A DNA stretch of 64,000 bases, from NCBI RefSeq assembly GCF_014698835.1, contig NZ_JACJTU010000012.1:62001-126000 (forward strand), written 5' to 3'. A program made the position numbers and the translations under genes. Positions 27,638 through 37,574 of this stretch are shown here, piece by piece. How positions within the stretch are numbered: position 1 is the first letter of the stretch; each line of letters opens with the position of its first letter. The notes beneath the pieces are model-generated. The model was given only the letters and a program-made list of their open reading frames with translations, searched no databases and was not told the DNA's origin. Source of the stretch: Nostoc paludosum FACHB-159. Lineage in GTDB: Bacteria > Cyanobacteriota > Cyanobacteriia > Cyanobacteriales > Nostocaceae.

Positions 27638-29212
27638 TCAAAGCCAGTTTTGCAATGACTCAAACCGAGCAAATTCTGACTCTAGCTGCCATTGAATCCG
27701 TGCGCGATCGCTCTTTTGCAAAAAAGCACTGCACCCTTGAGAAACAGAGGCCGCACTAGGGGTGTCGCTTGCACAAGGTGGAACCATTGCCTTAAAATCA
27801 GGCGACTTCCAGAGACTATTTCCCGGAGCGAAACTATATTCTAAGCTATTGCGAGCTAGTCGCTTGAGGTCTTTATATCCCAGCCCATATCTTGTTGCCG
27901 CTAACAGATACTCATGACTTAAATCGATGCGGGAAATGCCTTCATCATCGGAAGCAAGGGTCATTGGTACCCCAGCTTTCCAATACTCCCAAAAAGGATG
28001 CTCATCTCCCTGGATATTTAAAATAACCTCATTACTGGTCAGGCAGATTTCGACCAACACGCCGAGTCGCCGCATTTGCTCCATTAACTCAAACGGACGC
28101 TCCTCAAAAAGAATATCCACGCCATGTCCGATGCGAGATGCCTGTGCCAGTTCTACAGCTTGGCGAATATGAAAACGTAAATCTTCGGTCGGAACCAACC
28201 CCAGAGTTAATTCTCCGGCATGGAGCGCGACCTTCACATCGGGATATTGGCGTTTGAAAAATTGCAGCATTTGCATTTGCAGAGTGTAGTCGCGCAGTGC
28301 AATCGGGTTGTCTTCTGGGGCGACGAGATTGATGCCAACTACCCGCTCTTGCGATGAATCTAGTGCAAAGGCATAAGCTAACTGAGCAAACACTTCAACG
28401 GGCGACTTTGTTCTTGTTGTTTGCTGCAAATAGCGCACTGTCACTCCACATCCAGGCTGTGCCGATGGAGTATCGCAACCGAGTGTTTTCGATACTTCGC
28501 GCTCCAACTGTGCAAATTGCTGGCTACCGAGTGTCACTAGCTTGCTTAATCCTCGCTTGAGCAATTGATGGTGCATCTGTTGGAAATCTTTATTCCAACC
28601 AACTTCACGTCCTAGCTGTCGAACTTCACTGCCCTGAACAGTAAGCATTAGCTCTAGATAATTAATATGTTGCGAAGCTGCCCGATTTGCTACTGACGCG
28701 ACCATATCATCCCGACGACTCGCAGAGTCTGATATTGTCCCAAAACCAGCAAAAGCGTCAAAAAATTGGTCGTGTCCGGATTTTCCAGCAAATTGGAGGT
28801 TGCGAGTAGACCAACGATTTATTAGGGAATCATAAAAAGACGTTGGTTTATTTAACAATTCTGAGGCTGGAAAATAATTAATGTCCTGACCGCAAGCTTT
28901 AGGCTCAACTAATGCCCCTGCCTTTGGATTGACACAATACCCATCGGTGGCAGCCCACTCCAGATAGTGTTCTGCGTACACAGCCCCGCTTAGATGAGTG
29001 TGGATATCTCCGCCCTTCGGCATTCGCTGTACAAATGCTCGTAAAGCGGCTGGTTGAGCACGATGGGCTTCAAACCAACTAGCAGCTTGAGCTTCACTCC
29101 CAATTGAGGACTGCTGCGAAGTAGATGGGACTTGAGCTGCTCCACTGAAGATAAAACAGCTAGAACTCGTTAATACTCCTAGAAATAAAGACAAAGCTGC
29201 TCGTCTACGCAT
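27638..29212 (-). CDS. Secreted adenosine deaminase-like metal hydrolase
   Basis: A 524-residue amidohydrolase-fold protein with a signal peptide (about 1-27, RRRAALSLFLGVLT to SGAAQ). Metal and catalytic motifs of the adenosine/AMP deaminase family are present: GGDIHTHLSGAVY (HxH), KVALHAGELT (His/Glu), SRIGHGVDI, LVEICLTSNEVI and MTLASDDEGISR (Asp-Asp). The extended N-terminus and export signal resemble the ADGF-type extracellular deaminases more than cytosolic Add. Likely reaction: adenosine to inosine plus ammonia in the periplasm or outside. No operon partner. Substrate specificity is inferred. Confidence 0.87.
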   Translation of the reverse strand: MRRRAALSLFLGVLTSSSCFIFSGAAQVPSTSQQSSIGSEAQAASWFEAHRAQPAALRAFVQRMPKGGDIHTHLSGAVYAEHYLEWAATDGYCVNPKAGALVEPKACGQDINYFPASELLNKPTSFYDSLINRWSTRNLQFAGKSGHDQFFDAFAGFGTISDSASRRDDMVASVANRAASQHINYLELMLTVQGSEVRQLGREVGWNKDFQQMHHQLLKRGLSKLVTLGSQQFAQLEREVSKTLGCDTPSAQPGCGVTVRYLQQTTRTKSPVEVFAQLAYAFALDSSQERVVGINLVAPEDNPIALRDYTLQMQMLQFFKRQYPDVKVALHAGELTLGLVPTEDLRFHIRQAVELAQASRIGHGVDILFEERPFELMEQMRRLGVLVEICLTSNEVILNIQGDEHPFWEYWKAGVPMTLASDDEGISRIDLSHEYLLAATRYGLGYKDLKRLARNSLEYSFAPGNSLWKSPDFKAMVPPCASDTPSAASVSQGCSAFLQKSDRARIQWQLESEFARFESLQNWL

Positions 29213-29575
29213 ATAGATGTATTTTTTTTGTCAAATATAAACAAAATTATCTGGTTCAATTGCCGTATCGTTGCAGCGTTTATCTGCGGTATTAACAGGG
29301 TAGCTATACTAGAGTAAATTTTATCCAAATGAATGGATAGATACTTACAAATCTAATCTCATGCTTTTTAATTTACGTAATTTATCCCTACAGATTGACA
29401 AAGATAGTAGCCAGTAAGAGTGTGATGTTCATACTATTGAAAACAATCAACTATCAAGCTGCAAAGATTTTATAAACTATAACCTAAGATAGATGTATAT
29501 CAAATGTTTTAATGAGATCCAATAAAATCTTATTATTCTTTAATATTTTCCGCGCTGTTGTTGTTGGAGTAAACG
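29213..29575. other. AT-rich intergenic region
   Basis: Upstream of the deaminase on one side and of a transposase-like remnant on the other. I see no gene, repeat or strong hairpin in it. Confidence 0.4.
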
Positions 29576-29884
29576 CTACTCAAGTTCTGCCATCTCAGCC
29601 GCGATCGCGACGAGTAACTGTATTTGGGTCATGGCAGTTTCATCAGGCGTAGTGGGTTTTGTCCAACCCAACTTTTCTTGAATCCAAGCAATGCGTTTAC
29701 GACCCTCACTTGGAGTACGAATCCGACTCTCATATTGTGGAATTTGTGTTTCTAATTCTAGTAGTCCTCTATGAATGGTAGGTCGTGAGACACTTTGAAT
29801 TATTTGAAAAGTTTGTCCGCTAGTTCTTGCGGAACAAATCCCACTCTTGCCGTAGACATCGCTTGTTTTTTTACCTGACCTCAT
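29576..29884 (-). pseudogene. Transposase N-terminal remnant (ISAzo13-like) or small hypothetical
   Basis: A 102-residue frame. Its middle (QSVSRPTIHRGLLELE, then SRIRTPSEGRKRI) resembles the helix-turn-helix N-terminus of ISAzo13-family transposases, where 'S.TTI.RGL.EL' and a 'RIR.PG.GRK' motif occur close together. After RKRI the family catalytic region does not follow; the tail WIQEKLGWTKPTTPDE is unrelated, so this is probably a truncated relic that gained a new end. The family name is from memory of the motif. It might instead be a small intact regulatory protein. Confidence 0.4.
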
Positions 29885-30290
29885 AAAATTGCGTTGCTCC
29901 CTCCCGGCATGAGTTACGTAAACAATTGCAGACTGCTTAAACTTAGTGCCATTCGTTTTCGGCTTGTGGGTTTACTTAGAATATGAGCTAAAGTTGATAC
30001 ATTCTAAACAGCCTCTAACTCATAAAATCACTTAAATTCAGTAATAATGCTGAAGCTACAAGCAAGTTGCTGCTTTTAAACTGGCTCATCAACGGTTGTT
30101 AGTGCTAGCAAGTCTAAGGAAACAAGCATAACACTAATAAATTTTAAAGATAGCAAGCCTTTGACTAGTTGCGTAAGCGTACCATCAACGACAAAGACTC
30201 GCTATCCGTTAGCACCGCAATAGTGGTAACGGAGAACAAGGGTTTAGGCTTAATTTTATTACAAAAATTAACTAGATAGGATTAAATAAA
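29885..30290. other. Intergenic region in a decayed stretch
   Basis: No gene recognised. The segment between a transposase-like remnant and a truncated LVIVD gene may itself be degenerate coding DNA. Confidence 0.35.
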
Positions 30291-30845
30291 ATGGCATCTA
30301 TTATTAGTAACTACGATACACCTGGTAACAGTTATGGCATAACAATTGTTGGGAATTATGCTTATATTGCAGATGGAGACAAAGGATTACAAATTTTAGA
30401 TATCAGCAATCCTAAACTACCAAAACTGATAGGTAATTATCTAATCCCAAATAAGTCATCTGCTTACGAAGTGGTAGTAGCAGGCAACTATGCCTATATT
30501 GCAGCTGATACAGAAGGTGTCTTTGTTATCAATATTAGTAATCCGGCACAACCAACTCTTGCTAATACTTATAGAAGCCGTGGTATTGCTGCTAAAGATA
30601 TTTATGTTGTTGGTAATACTCTTTATGTCGCAGAGTCAACAGGTTATTTTGCTATAGTTGATATCATTGACATAGAGAGAATAGGGAATATCGTCGATGA
30701 AACCATGAAAGACTCTGCATCTATTTTTTTCAACAAACGATGCACAGCGATCGCCCCCAGCAGATGTCCCAAGCAGCTTTTTAAGTGCCACAAAGGTCGG
30801 TGTGTCGGGTTGAGCGTCCGGCTGTCTATCCAGGAAAATAAATAG
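30291..30845 (+). CDS. LVIVD-repeat protein, apparently truncated
   Basis: A 184-residue frame. Three LVIVD-type beta-propeller repeats are clear: GNYAYIADGDKGLQILDISN, GNYAYIAADTEGVFVINISN and GNTLYVAESTGYFAIVDI. From about residue 125 on, the sequence (IDIERIGNIVDE onward, Cys/Lys/Arg-rich) no longer fits the repeat, which points to truncation near base 30660 and readthrough into unrelated DNA. A full protein would need more repeats to close a propeller. The role of such repeats is unknown; they are common in surface proteins. The ATG at 30291 lacks a signal peptide. Confidence 0.6.
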   Translation: MASIISNYDTPGNSYGITIVGNYAYIADGDKGLQILDISNPKLPKLIGNYLIPNKSSAYEVVVAGNYAYIAADTEGVFVINISNPAQPTLANTYRSRGIAAKDIYVVGNTLYVAESTGYFAIVDIIDIERIGNIVDETMKDSASIFFNKRCTAIAPSRCPKQLFKCHKGRCVGLSVRLSIQENK

Positions 30846-31160
30846 GTGCAGACGGTTTCTCAATGATTCAGACGGTATATTTGCTTTTGAAAAGCTGCCG
30901 ATTGAGAGGGCAATTTCTGATTCAGACTCATTGCAAGCCGTGATGCAGCAAAAAATATCTCTATAGGCACAAAGCAAGTTTACAACTCCCTTCGACAACT
31001 TCATCGGAGATTCCCAGCACAGATGCTATGTAGCAATTGAGAGTATGATATTGTTCTGTCAAAATCCTTAAAAGTTCCCCTTCAAGTTAGCATTTTGCAA
31101 TGTTAAAAGCCTACTACCAACGAAAAAATCACACAAGGACAGTTAAAACAGTTAATATAA

Positions 31161-31322
31161 TTAAGTCTGACTTATAGAGAATGCAAATAACAGTTTTTTC
31201 AACTCATAATCAAATTTATACCCCTCTTCTGTCACTTTCCGAAAATATTTGCCATTTCCGAATTCTAGAGCTTTTGTATAGCAAGCGATAGCGCGATTAT
31301 TTTCTAATAACAAATACCAGAC
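31161..31322 (-). pseudogene. Decayed TPR-like C-terminal fragment
   Basis: Read on the minus strand from 31322, the frame gives LLLENNRAIACYTKALEF, GNGKYFRKVTEEGYKF and DYELKKLLFAFS, ending at TAA 31163-31161; an in-frame stop lies immediately upstream. AIACYTKALEF is TPR-like. The fragment is too short to be functional and no start codon is present. Confidence 0.35.
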
Positions 31323-31407
31323 CTATTTTTTTCTAATAGTATAGCTTGTATTGATTGCCTCATGAGGCTTCTAGCGATCGCTCTTCCAGAGAGTGACAGA
31401 AGAGGGC
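31221..31407. mobile_element. MITE-like element, 187 bp, with terminal inverted repeats and TA flanks
   Basis: CCCTCTTCTGTCAC at 31222-31235 is the exact reverse complement of GTGACAGAAGAGGG at 31393-31406, and similarity extends inward for several bases. TA lies one base outside each end (31219-31220 and 31408-31409), as for IS630/mariner-type target duplication. No transposase is inside. Confidence 0.5.
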
Positions 31408-31578
31408 TAAGAAGAACAAACCAAAGAACCATCAGTTACAGTTTAAGATCTGATTCGTAAAGAAAATCTTAAGGGTACTCAAAAAATATGTAAGATTGGT
31501 ATAAGTTTTTACGGTTAAATAGAGAATTCAGTTAATCATTTGGGAATACTAAATCCAAACATTTTAAAGATTTAGGGT

Positions 31579-34500
31579 ATGACTAATACTCTTGTTGAGA
31601 ATATTCCCGGATATAGCATCAGCGAAGAACTCTATAATGGCTCCCGAACCCAAATTTATCGAGGTTATCGAGAAGTAGATCGACAACCAGTAGTCGTTAA
31701 ATTACTAAAAAATTCTTATCCCAGTTTTAACGAACTTTTGTTGTTTCGCAACCAGTACACAATTGCCAAAAATCTCAACTCCCCCCTGATAGTCCAAACC
31801 TATAGTCTAGAACCTTGCCAAAATGGTTATGCACTAGTTATGGAAGACTTTGGGGGGATTTCTCTTAAGGACTGGGAAACTAGAGAAACTCAACAATCTT
31901 TAGAAGAATTTTTAGTGATAGCGATCGCTCTGTGTAACATCTTAGATTTACTCTATCATGAGCGCATTATTCATAAAGATATCAAACCCAGCAATATATT
32001 AATCAACCCCCAAACCAAACAAGTTAAATTAATCGACTTTAGTATTGCATCATTATTACCCAGAGAAACCCAAACTCTAGTTAACCCCAATGTTTTAGAA
32101 GGAACACTTGCTTATATATCTCCAGAACAAACCGGAAGAATGAATCGAGGAATTGATTATCGCACAGATTTTTATTCTTTGGGTGTGACGTTCTATGAAT
32201 TACTCACAGATGAGTTACCATTCCAGTCTCATGATGCGATGGAATTGGTACATTCTCATATTGCTAAAACAGCACCATTAATACATGAAATTAATCCAGA
32301 TATCCCTTCAGTTATCTCAAAAATCGTAAGTAAATTGATGGCGAAAAATGCCGAAGATAGGTATCAAAGTGCATTAGGATTGAAATTTGATTTAGAAAAA
32401 TGTTTATTTCAGCTAAAAGAAACTGGTGAGATTCAAAGTTTTGATATTGCTAGTCGGGATCTGTGCGATCGCTTCATCATTCCTGATAAACTCTACGGTA
32501 GAGAAGCCGAAGTTAAATCTCTCCTCGACGCATTTGATAGAGTCAGTCAGAGTGCCACACAAATGATGCTCATTGCTGGGTTTTCTGGAATTGGGAAAAC
32601 CGCCGTTGTTAACGAAGTACATAAACCAATTGTACGCCAACGTGGTTATTTTATCAAAGGCAAATATGACCAATTACAACGTAATATTCCCTTCAGCGCC
32701 TTTGTGCAAGCCTTCCGAGATTTAATGGAGCAATTATTAACTGAAAATGATCTTCAAATAGAACGATGGAAAAATAAAATTTTAGATGCTGTTGGCGAAA
32801 ATGGACAAGTAATTATTGAAGTTATTCCCGAACTAGAAAGAATTATTGGCAAGCAACCACCAGCAGTAGAATTATCAGGAATCGCTGCCCAAAATCGTTT
32901 TAACTTATTATTTCAAAAATTTACCCAAGTCTTTACCAGTGCAGAACAGCCCCTAGTAATATTTTTAGATGATTTACAATGGGCGGATTCAGCATCATTA
33001 AAATTAATGCAGCTATTAATGGCTGATACAGGTCATCTATTCATAATTGGTGCATATCGTGATAACGAAGTCAATCCTGGACATCCATTAATGTTGACTT
33101 TGAGTGACATTGCTAAATCACAAGCAACGATGAATACAATTACTTTAGCACCAATAAGTCAATTACAAATCAATAAATTAGTTGCTGAGACACTCAAAGC
33201 TTCTGAAGATTTGGTATGGAAACTTTCTGTGTTAATTTATCAAAAAACTCAGGGAAATCCATTCTTTGCTACCCAGTTTCTCAAAGCATTGCATCAAGAT
33301 GGACTGATTCAATTTGACTTTGAGTTAGGTTGTTGGCAATGTGATATGGCAGAAGTGACGGCGCAAGCTGTTACAGATGATGTTGTGGCTTTTATGAGTT
33401 TTCAATTGCAAAAACTACCGTCATCAACTCAACAAGTATTGCAGTTAGCGGCTTGTATTGGGAATCAATTTGATTTAGCGACTTTGGCAATTGTTTCACA
33501 ACAATCTCAAATCGAAACAGCAGCTTGTCTGTGGAAAGCATTACAGGAAGGATTGATTTTACCAATCGGTGATGTTTATAAGTTTTATGTTGGGAAAGGA
33601 ACCCCAGCACATCCATCAGAAAATCAACAGACTGTTACATACAAATTTTTACATGACCGAGTACAGCAAGCGGCTTATTCTCTGATTCCCAATGACCAAA
33701 AACAGACGACTCATTACCACATCGGACAACTGTTGCTGCAACAGATTTCGCCAGAAGCAAGAGTTGAGGGTATTTTTGAAATCGTTAATCAATTAAATTA
33801 TGGAACTTCTTTAATTAACGAACAAACACAAAGAAATGAACTAGCACAACTGAACCTCATTGCCTGTCGCAAAGCCAGAACTGCTACCGCCTATCAAGCG
33901 GCGCAGGAATATGCCGCAGTGGGATTGTCTTTGTTGGGAGAACAAGCTTGGCAACAAAAGTATGAAATGACCCTCGCCTGGCATGAATTAGCGGCAGAAG
34001 TGGCAATGCTAAATGGCGACTTTCAGGCGATGGAAGAGTTGATTGATATTGTTACCGAAAAGGCACATTCGTTACTAGAACAGGTCAATGTTTACCGCAT
34101 TAGGATTCAAGCCAAGACTTCCCAGCGTCAACTCAATGAAGTGCTGGAAATCGGCATTCAGATCCTGCAACAGTTGGGTGCAACTATAACCGAATCACCT
34201 ACACCCGCAGATATTCAAAAGTCAATCCAAGAAATTAGCGAACTAATTGGCGATCGCCAAATTGCAGATTTTCTCCACCTACCTGTAATGACGGATGTCA
34301 ACAAAATCGCCATTACCCAGATTGCCGGCAGCATCATGGCAGCCGCTTACACCTGTGGATCTCTTTTGTATCCATTACTAGCTACTTTGTTAGTCAAATT
34401 ATTCTTGCAGTACGGTAATATATCTATTTCTGCTACTAACTATGCTTGTTACAGCCTCGTTCTCTGTAATGTGCAGAAAAATATAGATTTAGCTGCTCAA

Positions 34501-36975
34501 TTTGGGCAGTTGGCATTGAATTTGACTGCAAAATTCGATGATAAAGCAACTAAACTGGAAGTATTTTTCCTATTAGGAAGTTATATCCTCCACCGCAAAT
34601 CTCACCTCAAAGAAATGTTACCCCTTTTGAGTGAGAGTTATACCCTTGGGCTAGAAGTTGGAAACCTAGAATACGCTGGATATGCTGTTCACAATTTCTG
34701 TTGGATTTCTTCTTGGTGTGGTCAACCGCTTGCTAACTTGGAGCAAGATACACGCACTTACTACAATGCTTTAGTACAACTGAAGCAATTGGGAACAGCT
34801 AATTACTGTCTCATCTATCGGCAAGTGATTTTAAATTTACTAGGTTTTGCAGAGTATCCTACTATTTTATCTGGATCTGCTCTCCAAGAAACAGAATTTC
34901 TCCCTCAGCTGCGGTCTGCAAATGATATATGTGGACTATATATTTTTTACTCATATAAGTTGACACTTTGCTTTTTATTTGGAGAAATTGAGCCAGCTAA
35001 TAATAATGCCCTTGAATGCAGAAACTATTTCATGGCGGGTGCAGGAACAGTTGCCGAACCTGCATTTTATTTTTATGATTCTTTAATAGCTCTAGCACAA
35101 TTGACTCAACTGTCGAGCGAAGTATCAACCGCATTAGAAAGGGTGGCAAAAAACCAAACTCAGTTGCAGCACTGGGCGCAATATGCACCGATGAACCATC
35201 AGCATAAGTTCGATTTGGTAGCGGCGGAAAAATGTCGAGTCTTAGGAAACAAAGTCGAAGCCAGTGAACTATACGATCGGGCAATATCTGGAGCTAAAGC
35301 CAACGAATATATCCAAGAAGAAGCACTTGCTAACGAACTGGCAGCAAAGTTCTACCTAGATTGGGGTAAACAGCGTATTGCCGGGGAGTACATGATTGAA
35401 GCTTATTATGGTTATGCGCGTTGGGGAGCAAAAGCCAAAGTCACTGACTTAGAAAAACACTATCCCCAATTACTCGCCCCCATATTACAGCAAAGCCGTT
35501 CTGTTATTTCAACTAACGAAACTATCTTCGCCTTGGGGACTGTCACAAAAAGCAGTTCTTCGGCTTCTAGCAGCAGTATCTCAGAGACTCTAGATTTAAA
35601 AGCAATTCTCAAAGCATGTCAGACGATCTCTGGTGAAATCGAACTAGAAAAACTACTTTCATCGTTACTTCTGCTCGTCATCGAAAATGCTGGGGCTGAT
35701 AAATGTGTCTTAATGCTGTTGCGAGACTCGCGCTTGCTAATTAAAGGCTCAATTACCCAGGGAACAAACCCAGTGCTATTGCAAAGAATTCCTGTTGAAG
35801 AGAGCCAAGACATTCCCCACAAGCTCATTTACAAAGTCAAGCACAGTCAACAGACTGTTGTTTTATTAGATGCAACCGCAGATACCACCTTAGCCAACGA
35901 CCCATACATTATCCATCAACAGCCTCAAAGTATTTTGTGCAGCCCGATTTTGCATCAAGGTAAGTTGTTGGGGATTTTATATTTAGAAAATAGTTTAATC
36001 ACAGGGGCATTCACAAGCGATCGCGTCGAAATACTCAATTTAATTTGCTCTCAAGCTGCCATTTCTCTAGAAAATGCCCGACTTTATGAATCCGCTCAGG
36101 AATATGGCCAAAAGTTAGAGCAAGCATTCACTGATTTACAAAATGCCCAATTACAGATAGTTCAAAGTGAAAAAATGTCAGCTTTGGGTAATTTAGTCGC
36201 TGGCGTTGCCCATGAAATGAATAATCCTCTTGGTTTTATTGCTGCTACTCTCAAACAAACTAAACCCAATTTAGCTGACCTGAGTGAACATCTCAAACTC
36301 TATCAAGCAGTTCTTGAAAATCCTGGTGATGAAATTCAAGACCATGCGGAGGAAATTGACTTAGAGTATCTTTTGGCAGACTTACCTAAAACAATCGATG
36401 CAATGGTCATGGCGTGCGACAGGTTGAAAAATATTAGCACTAGCTTGCGGACATTTTCTCGCGCTGACAAAGATTACAAAGTACAATTTAATCTCCATGA
36501 AGGAATTGATAGTACAATTTTAATTCTCAAGCATCGCCTCAAAGCCAACGAACAACACCCAGCAATTGAAGTAATTACTAACTATGGTGATTTACCTTTA
36601 GTCAATTGTTTTCCTGGGCAATTAAATCAGGTGTTTATGAATATTCTTGCCAATGCTATTGATGCGTTAGAAGAAGCAAATATTGGTAAGAGTTTTGCAG
36701 AGATAAAAGCTTATCCTAACTGCATCACAATCACAACATCAATCATAGAGCATCAATACGTAAAAATATCAATTGCTGATAACGGCAAAGGCATGAGTGC
36801 AGAAGTCCAAGAAAAAATATTTGACCATTTATTTACTACCAAAGGAGTCGGTAAAGGTACGGGATTAGGATTGGCGATCGCCCGTCAAATTGTCGAAGAA
36901 AAACACGGTGGTAAAATCATAGTTAATTCTGTTTTGGGCGAGGGGACAGAGTTTATAATTTCTCTTCCCATTTGA
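31579..36975 (+). CDS. HstK-type Ser/Thr kinase - ATPase - GAF - histidine kinase
   Basis: A 1798-residue cytosolic multi-domain kinase of the type known in Nostoc as HstK. Residues 8-270 are a Hanks kinase (VVVKLL, HKDIKPSNILI with catalytic Asp134, LIDFSIAS, EGTLAYISPEQTGRMN). An AAA ATPase follows with Walker A GFSGIGKT (Lys340) and Walker B LVIFLDDLQWADS. A long helical, TPR-like region covers about 700-1290. A GAF domain (about 1355-1500) precedes a kinase core with His1545 in VAGVAHEMNNPLGF, NILANAIDALEE, DNGKGM and GKGTGLGLAIA. Signals sensed by GAF may couple Ser/Thr and His phosphorylation. No receiver is encoded next to it. The AAA module is of the signal-transduction ATPase type. 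Confidence 0.94.
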   Translation: MTNTLVENIPGYSISEELYNGSRTQIYRGYREVDRQPVVVKLLKNSYPSFNELLLFRNQYTIAKNLNSPLIVQTYSLEPCQNGYALVMEDFGGISLKDWETRETQQSLEEFLVIAIALCNILDLLYHERIIHKDIKPSNILINPQTKQVKLIDFSIASLLPRETQTLVNPNVLEGTLAYISPEQTGRMNRGIDYRTDFYSLGVTFYELLTDELPFQSHDAMELVHSHIAKTAPLIHEINPDIPSVISKIVSKLMAKNAEDRYQSALGLKFDLEKCLFQLKETGEIQSFDIASRDLCDRFIIPDKLYGREAEVKSLLDAFDRVSQSATQMMLIAGFSGIGKTAVVNEVHKPIVRQRGYFIKGKYDQLQRNIPFSAFVQAFRDLMEQLLTENDLQIERWKNKILDAVGENGQVIIEVIPELERIIGKQPPAVELSGIAAQNRFNLLFQKFTQVFTSAEQPLVIFLDDLQWADSASLKLMQLLMADTGHLFIIGAYRDNEVNPGHPLMLTLSDIAKSQATMNTITLAPISQLQINKLVAETLKASEDLVWKLSVLIYQKTQGNPFFATQFLKALHQDGLIQFDFELGCWQCDMAEVTAQAVTDDVVAFMSFQLQKLPSSTQQVLQLAACIGNQFDLATLAIVSQQSQIETAACLWKALQEGLILPIGDVYKFYVGKGTPAHPSENQQTVTYKFLHDRVQQAAYSLIPNDQKQTTHYHIGQLLLQQISPEARVEGIFEIVNQLNYGTSLINEQTQRNELAQLNLIACRKARTATAYQAAQEYAAVGLSLLGEQAWQQKYEMTLAWHELAAEVAMLNGDFQAMEELIDIVTEKAHSLLEQVNVYRIRIQAKTSQRQLNEVLEIGIQILQQLGATITESPTPADIQKSIQEISELIGDRQIADFLHLPVMTDVNKIAITQIAGSIMAAAYTCGSLLYPLLATLLVKLFLQYGNISISATNYACYSLVLCNVQKNIDLAAQFGQLALNLTAKFDDKATKLEVFFLLGSYILHRKSHLKEMLPLLSESYTLGLEVGNLEYAGYAVHNFCWISSWCGQPLANLEQDTRTYYNALVQLKQLGTANYCLIYRQVILNLLGFAEYPTILSGSALQETEFLPQLRSANDICGLYIFYSYKLTLCFLFGEIEPANNNALECRNYFMAGAGTVAEPAFYFYDSLIALAQLTQLSSEVSTALERVAKNQTQLQHWAQYAPMNHQHKFDLVAAEKCRVLGNKVEASELYDRAISGAKANEYIQEEALANELAAKFYLDWGKQRIAGEYMIEAYYGYARWGAKAKVTDLEKHYPQLLAPILQQSRSVISTNETIFALGTVTKSSSSASSSSISETLDLKAILKACQTISGEIELEKLLSSLLLLVIENAGADKCVLMLLRDSRLLIKGSITQGTNPVLLQRIPVEESQDIPHKLIYKVKHSQQTVVLLDATADTTLANDPYIIHQQPQSILCSPILHQGKLLGILYLENSLITGAFTSDRVEILNLICSQAAISLENARLYESAQEYGQKLEQAFTDLQNAQLQIVQSEKMSALGNLVAGVAHEMNNPLGFIAATLKQTKPNLADLSEHLKLYQAVLENPGDEIQDHAEEIDLEYLLADLPKTIDAMVMACDRLKNISTSLRTFSRADKDYKVQFNLHEGIDSTILILKHRLKANEQHPAIEVITNYGDLPLVNCFPGQLNQVFMNILANAIDALEEANIGKSFAEIKAYPNCITITTSIIEHQYVKISIADNGKGMSAEVQEKIFDHLFTTKGVGKGTGLGLAIARQIVEEKHGGKIIVNSVLGEGTEFIISLPI

Positions 36976-37574
36976 CACTACACCGCTACACCGCGATAGC
37001 GATTAGCGGGAGATTCTTGCTTCATAGAATAGCATTTACCGTTCTACTGAGATACAAGGTAGGGGCGCAAAGCTTTGCGCCCCTACAATTTCCATATCTC
37101 ATTTGATTGGGAACCGCTATATACTAGTTTTTAATAATATAGATGTAATATTTATTAAACGAGTTGCAAAACCGGTACAGAGCAATCTTGGAGATTTATT
37201 GATTAGCGAATGCCGTCGCCAAGTACACCAAACGAGAGATTAATTAAGTAATTATTACTAGTTTATACAAAATTTGTATTAGATATTATTAGTATATAAA
37301 CATTAAATTTTGAGAAAATTTATTGACCAACAAAAGTAAATTGCTTTATAGTTATAAAATAAATTAAGCAGTGATTTAAAAGGTAAATATTGCAAAATGA
37401 CAAGTTTTTACCAGCAATTTAATTGGTAATTTTTTGCATATTTATTTTATCTCACAACAATAGCAAACATTTATCCATAAATCTTTGTCGCTTTGCAATT
37501 TTGTAGACACCAAGGTGTTGCAAGCGGGATATTTTCAAATTTTTAGTCCTCTGGTAAGAATTATGAGGTAGATT
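36976..37574. other. AT-rich intergenic region upstream of bchE
   Basis: Contains palindrome copy C (37059-37086) and a small hairpin TTACCA/TGGTAA near 37407-37428, otherwise AT-rich with no gene. I see no cobalamin riboswitch. Regulation of bchE by low oxygen would act here, but no recognisable site was found. Confidence 0.45.
37059..37086. repeat. Palindrome family copy C (28 bp)
   Basis: Arm GTAGGGGCGCAAAG followed by its reverse complement. Relative to copy A, C is replaced by A in one arm and G by T in the other, preserving pairing. Confidence 0.92.

Larger units (their letters stand above)
30846..31578. other. Intergenic region with gene fragments and a MITE-like element
   Basis: Holds a TPR-like fragment on the minus strand (31161-31322) and a TA-flanked inverted-repeat element (31221-31407). 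A plus-strand frame from about 30730 to 31030 reads as plausible protein interrupted by stops, suggesting a dead gene. The last 170 bases before the kinase are AT-rich. Confidence 0.45.

Noticed and set aside
30636..31004. 122-residue minus-strand frame
   Set aside because: It overlaps the LVIVD gene end, has no recognised motif, and the opposite strand also reads as broken coding DNA. Not enough to call a gene.
37087..37574. Cobalamin riboswitch before bchE
   Set aside because: The B12-dependent enzyme made it plausible, but no B12-box-like GCCACTG or helical core is visible.
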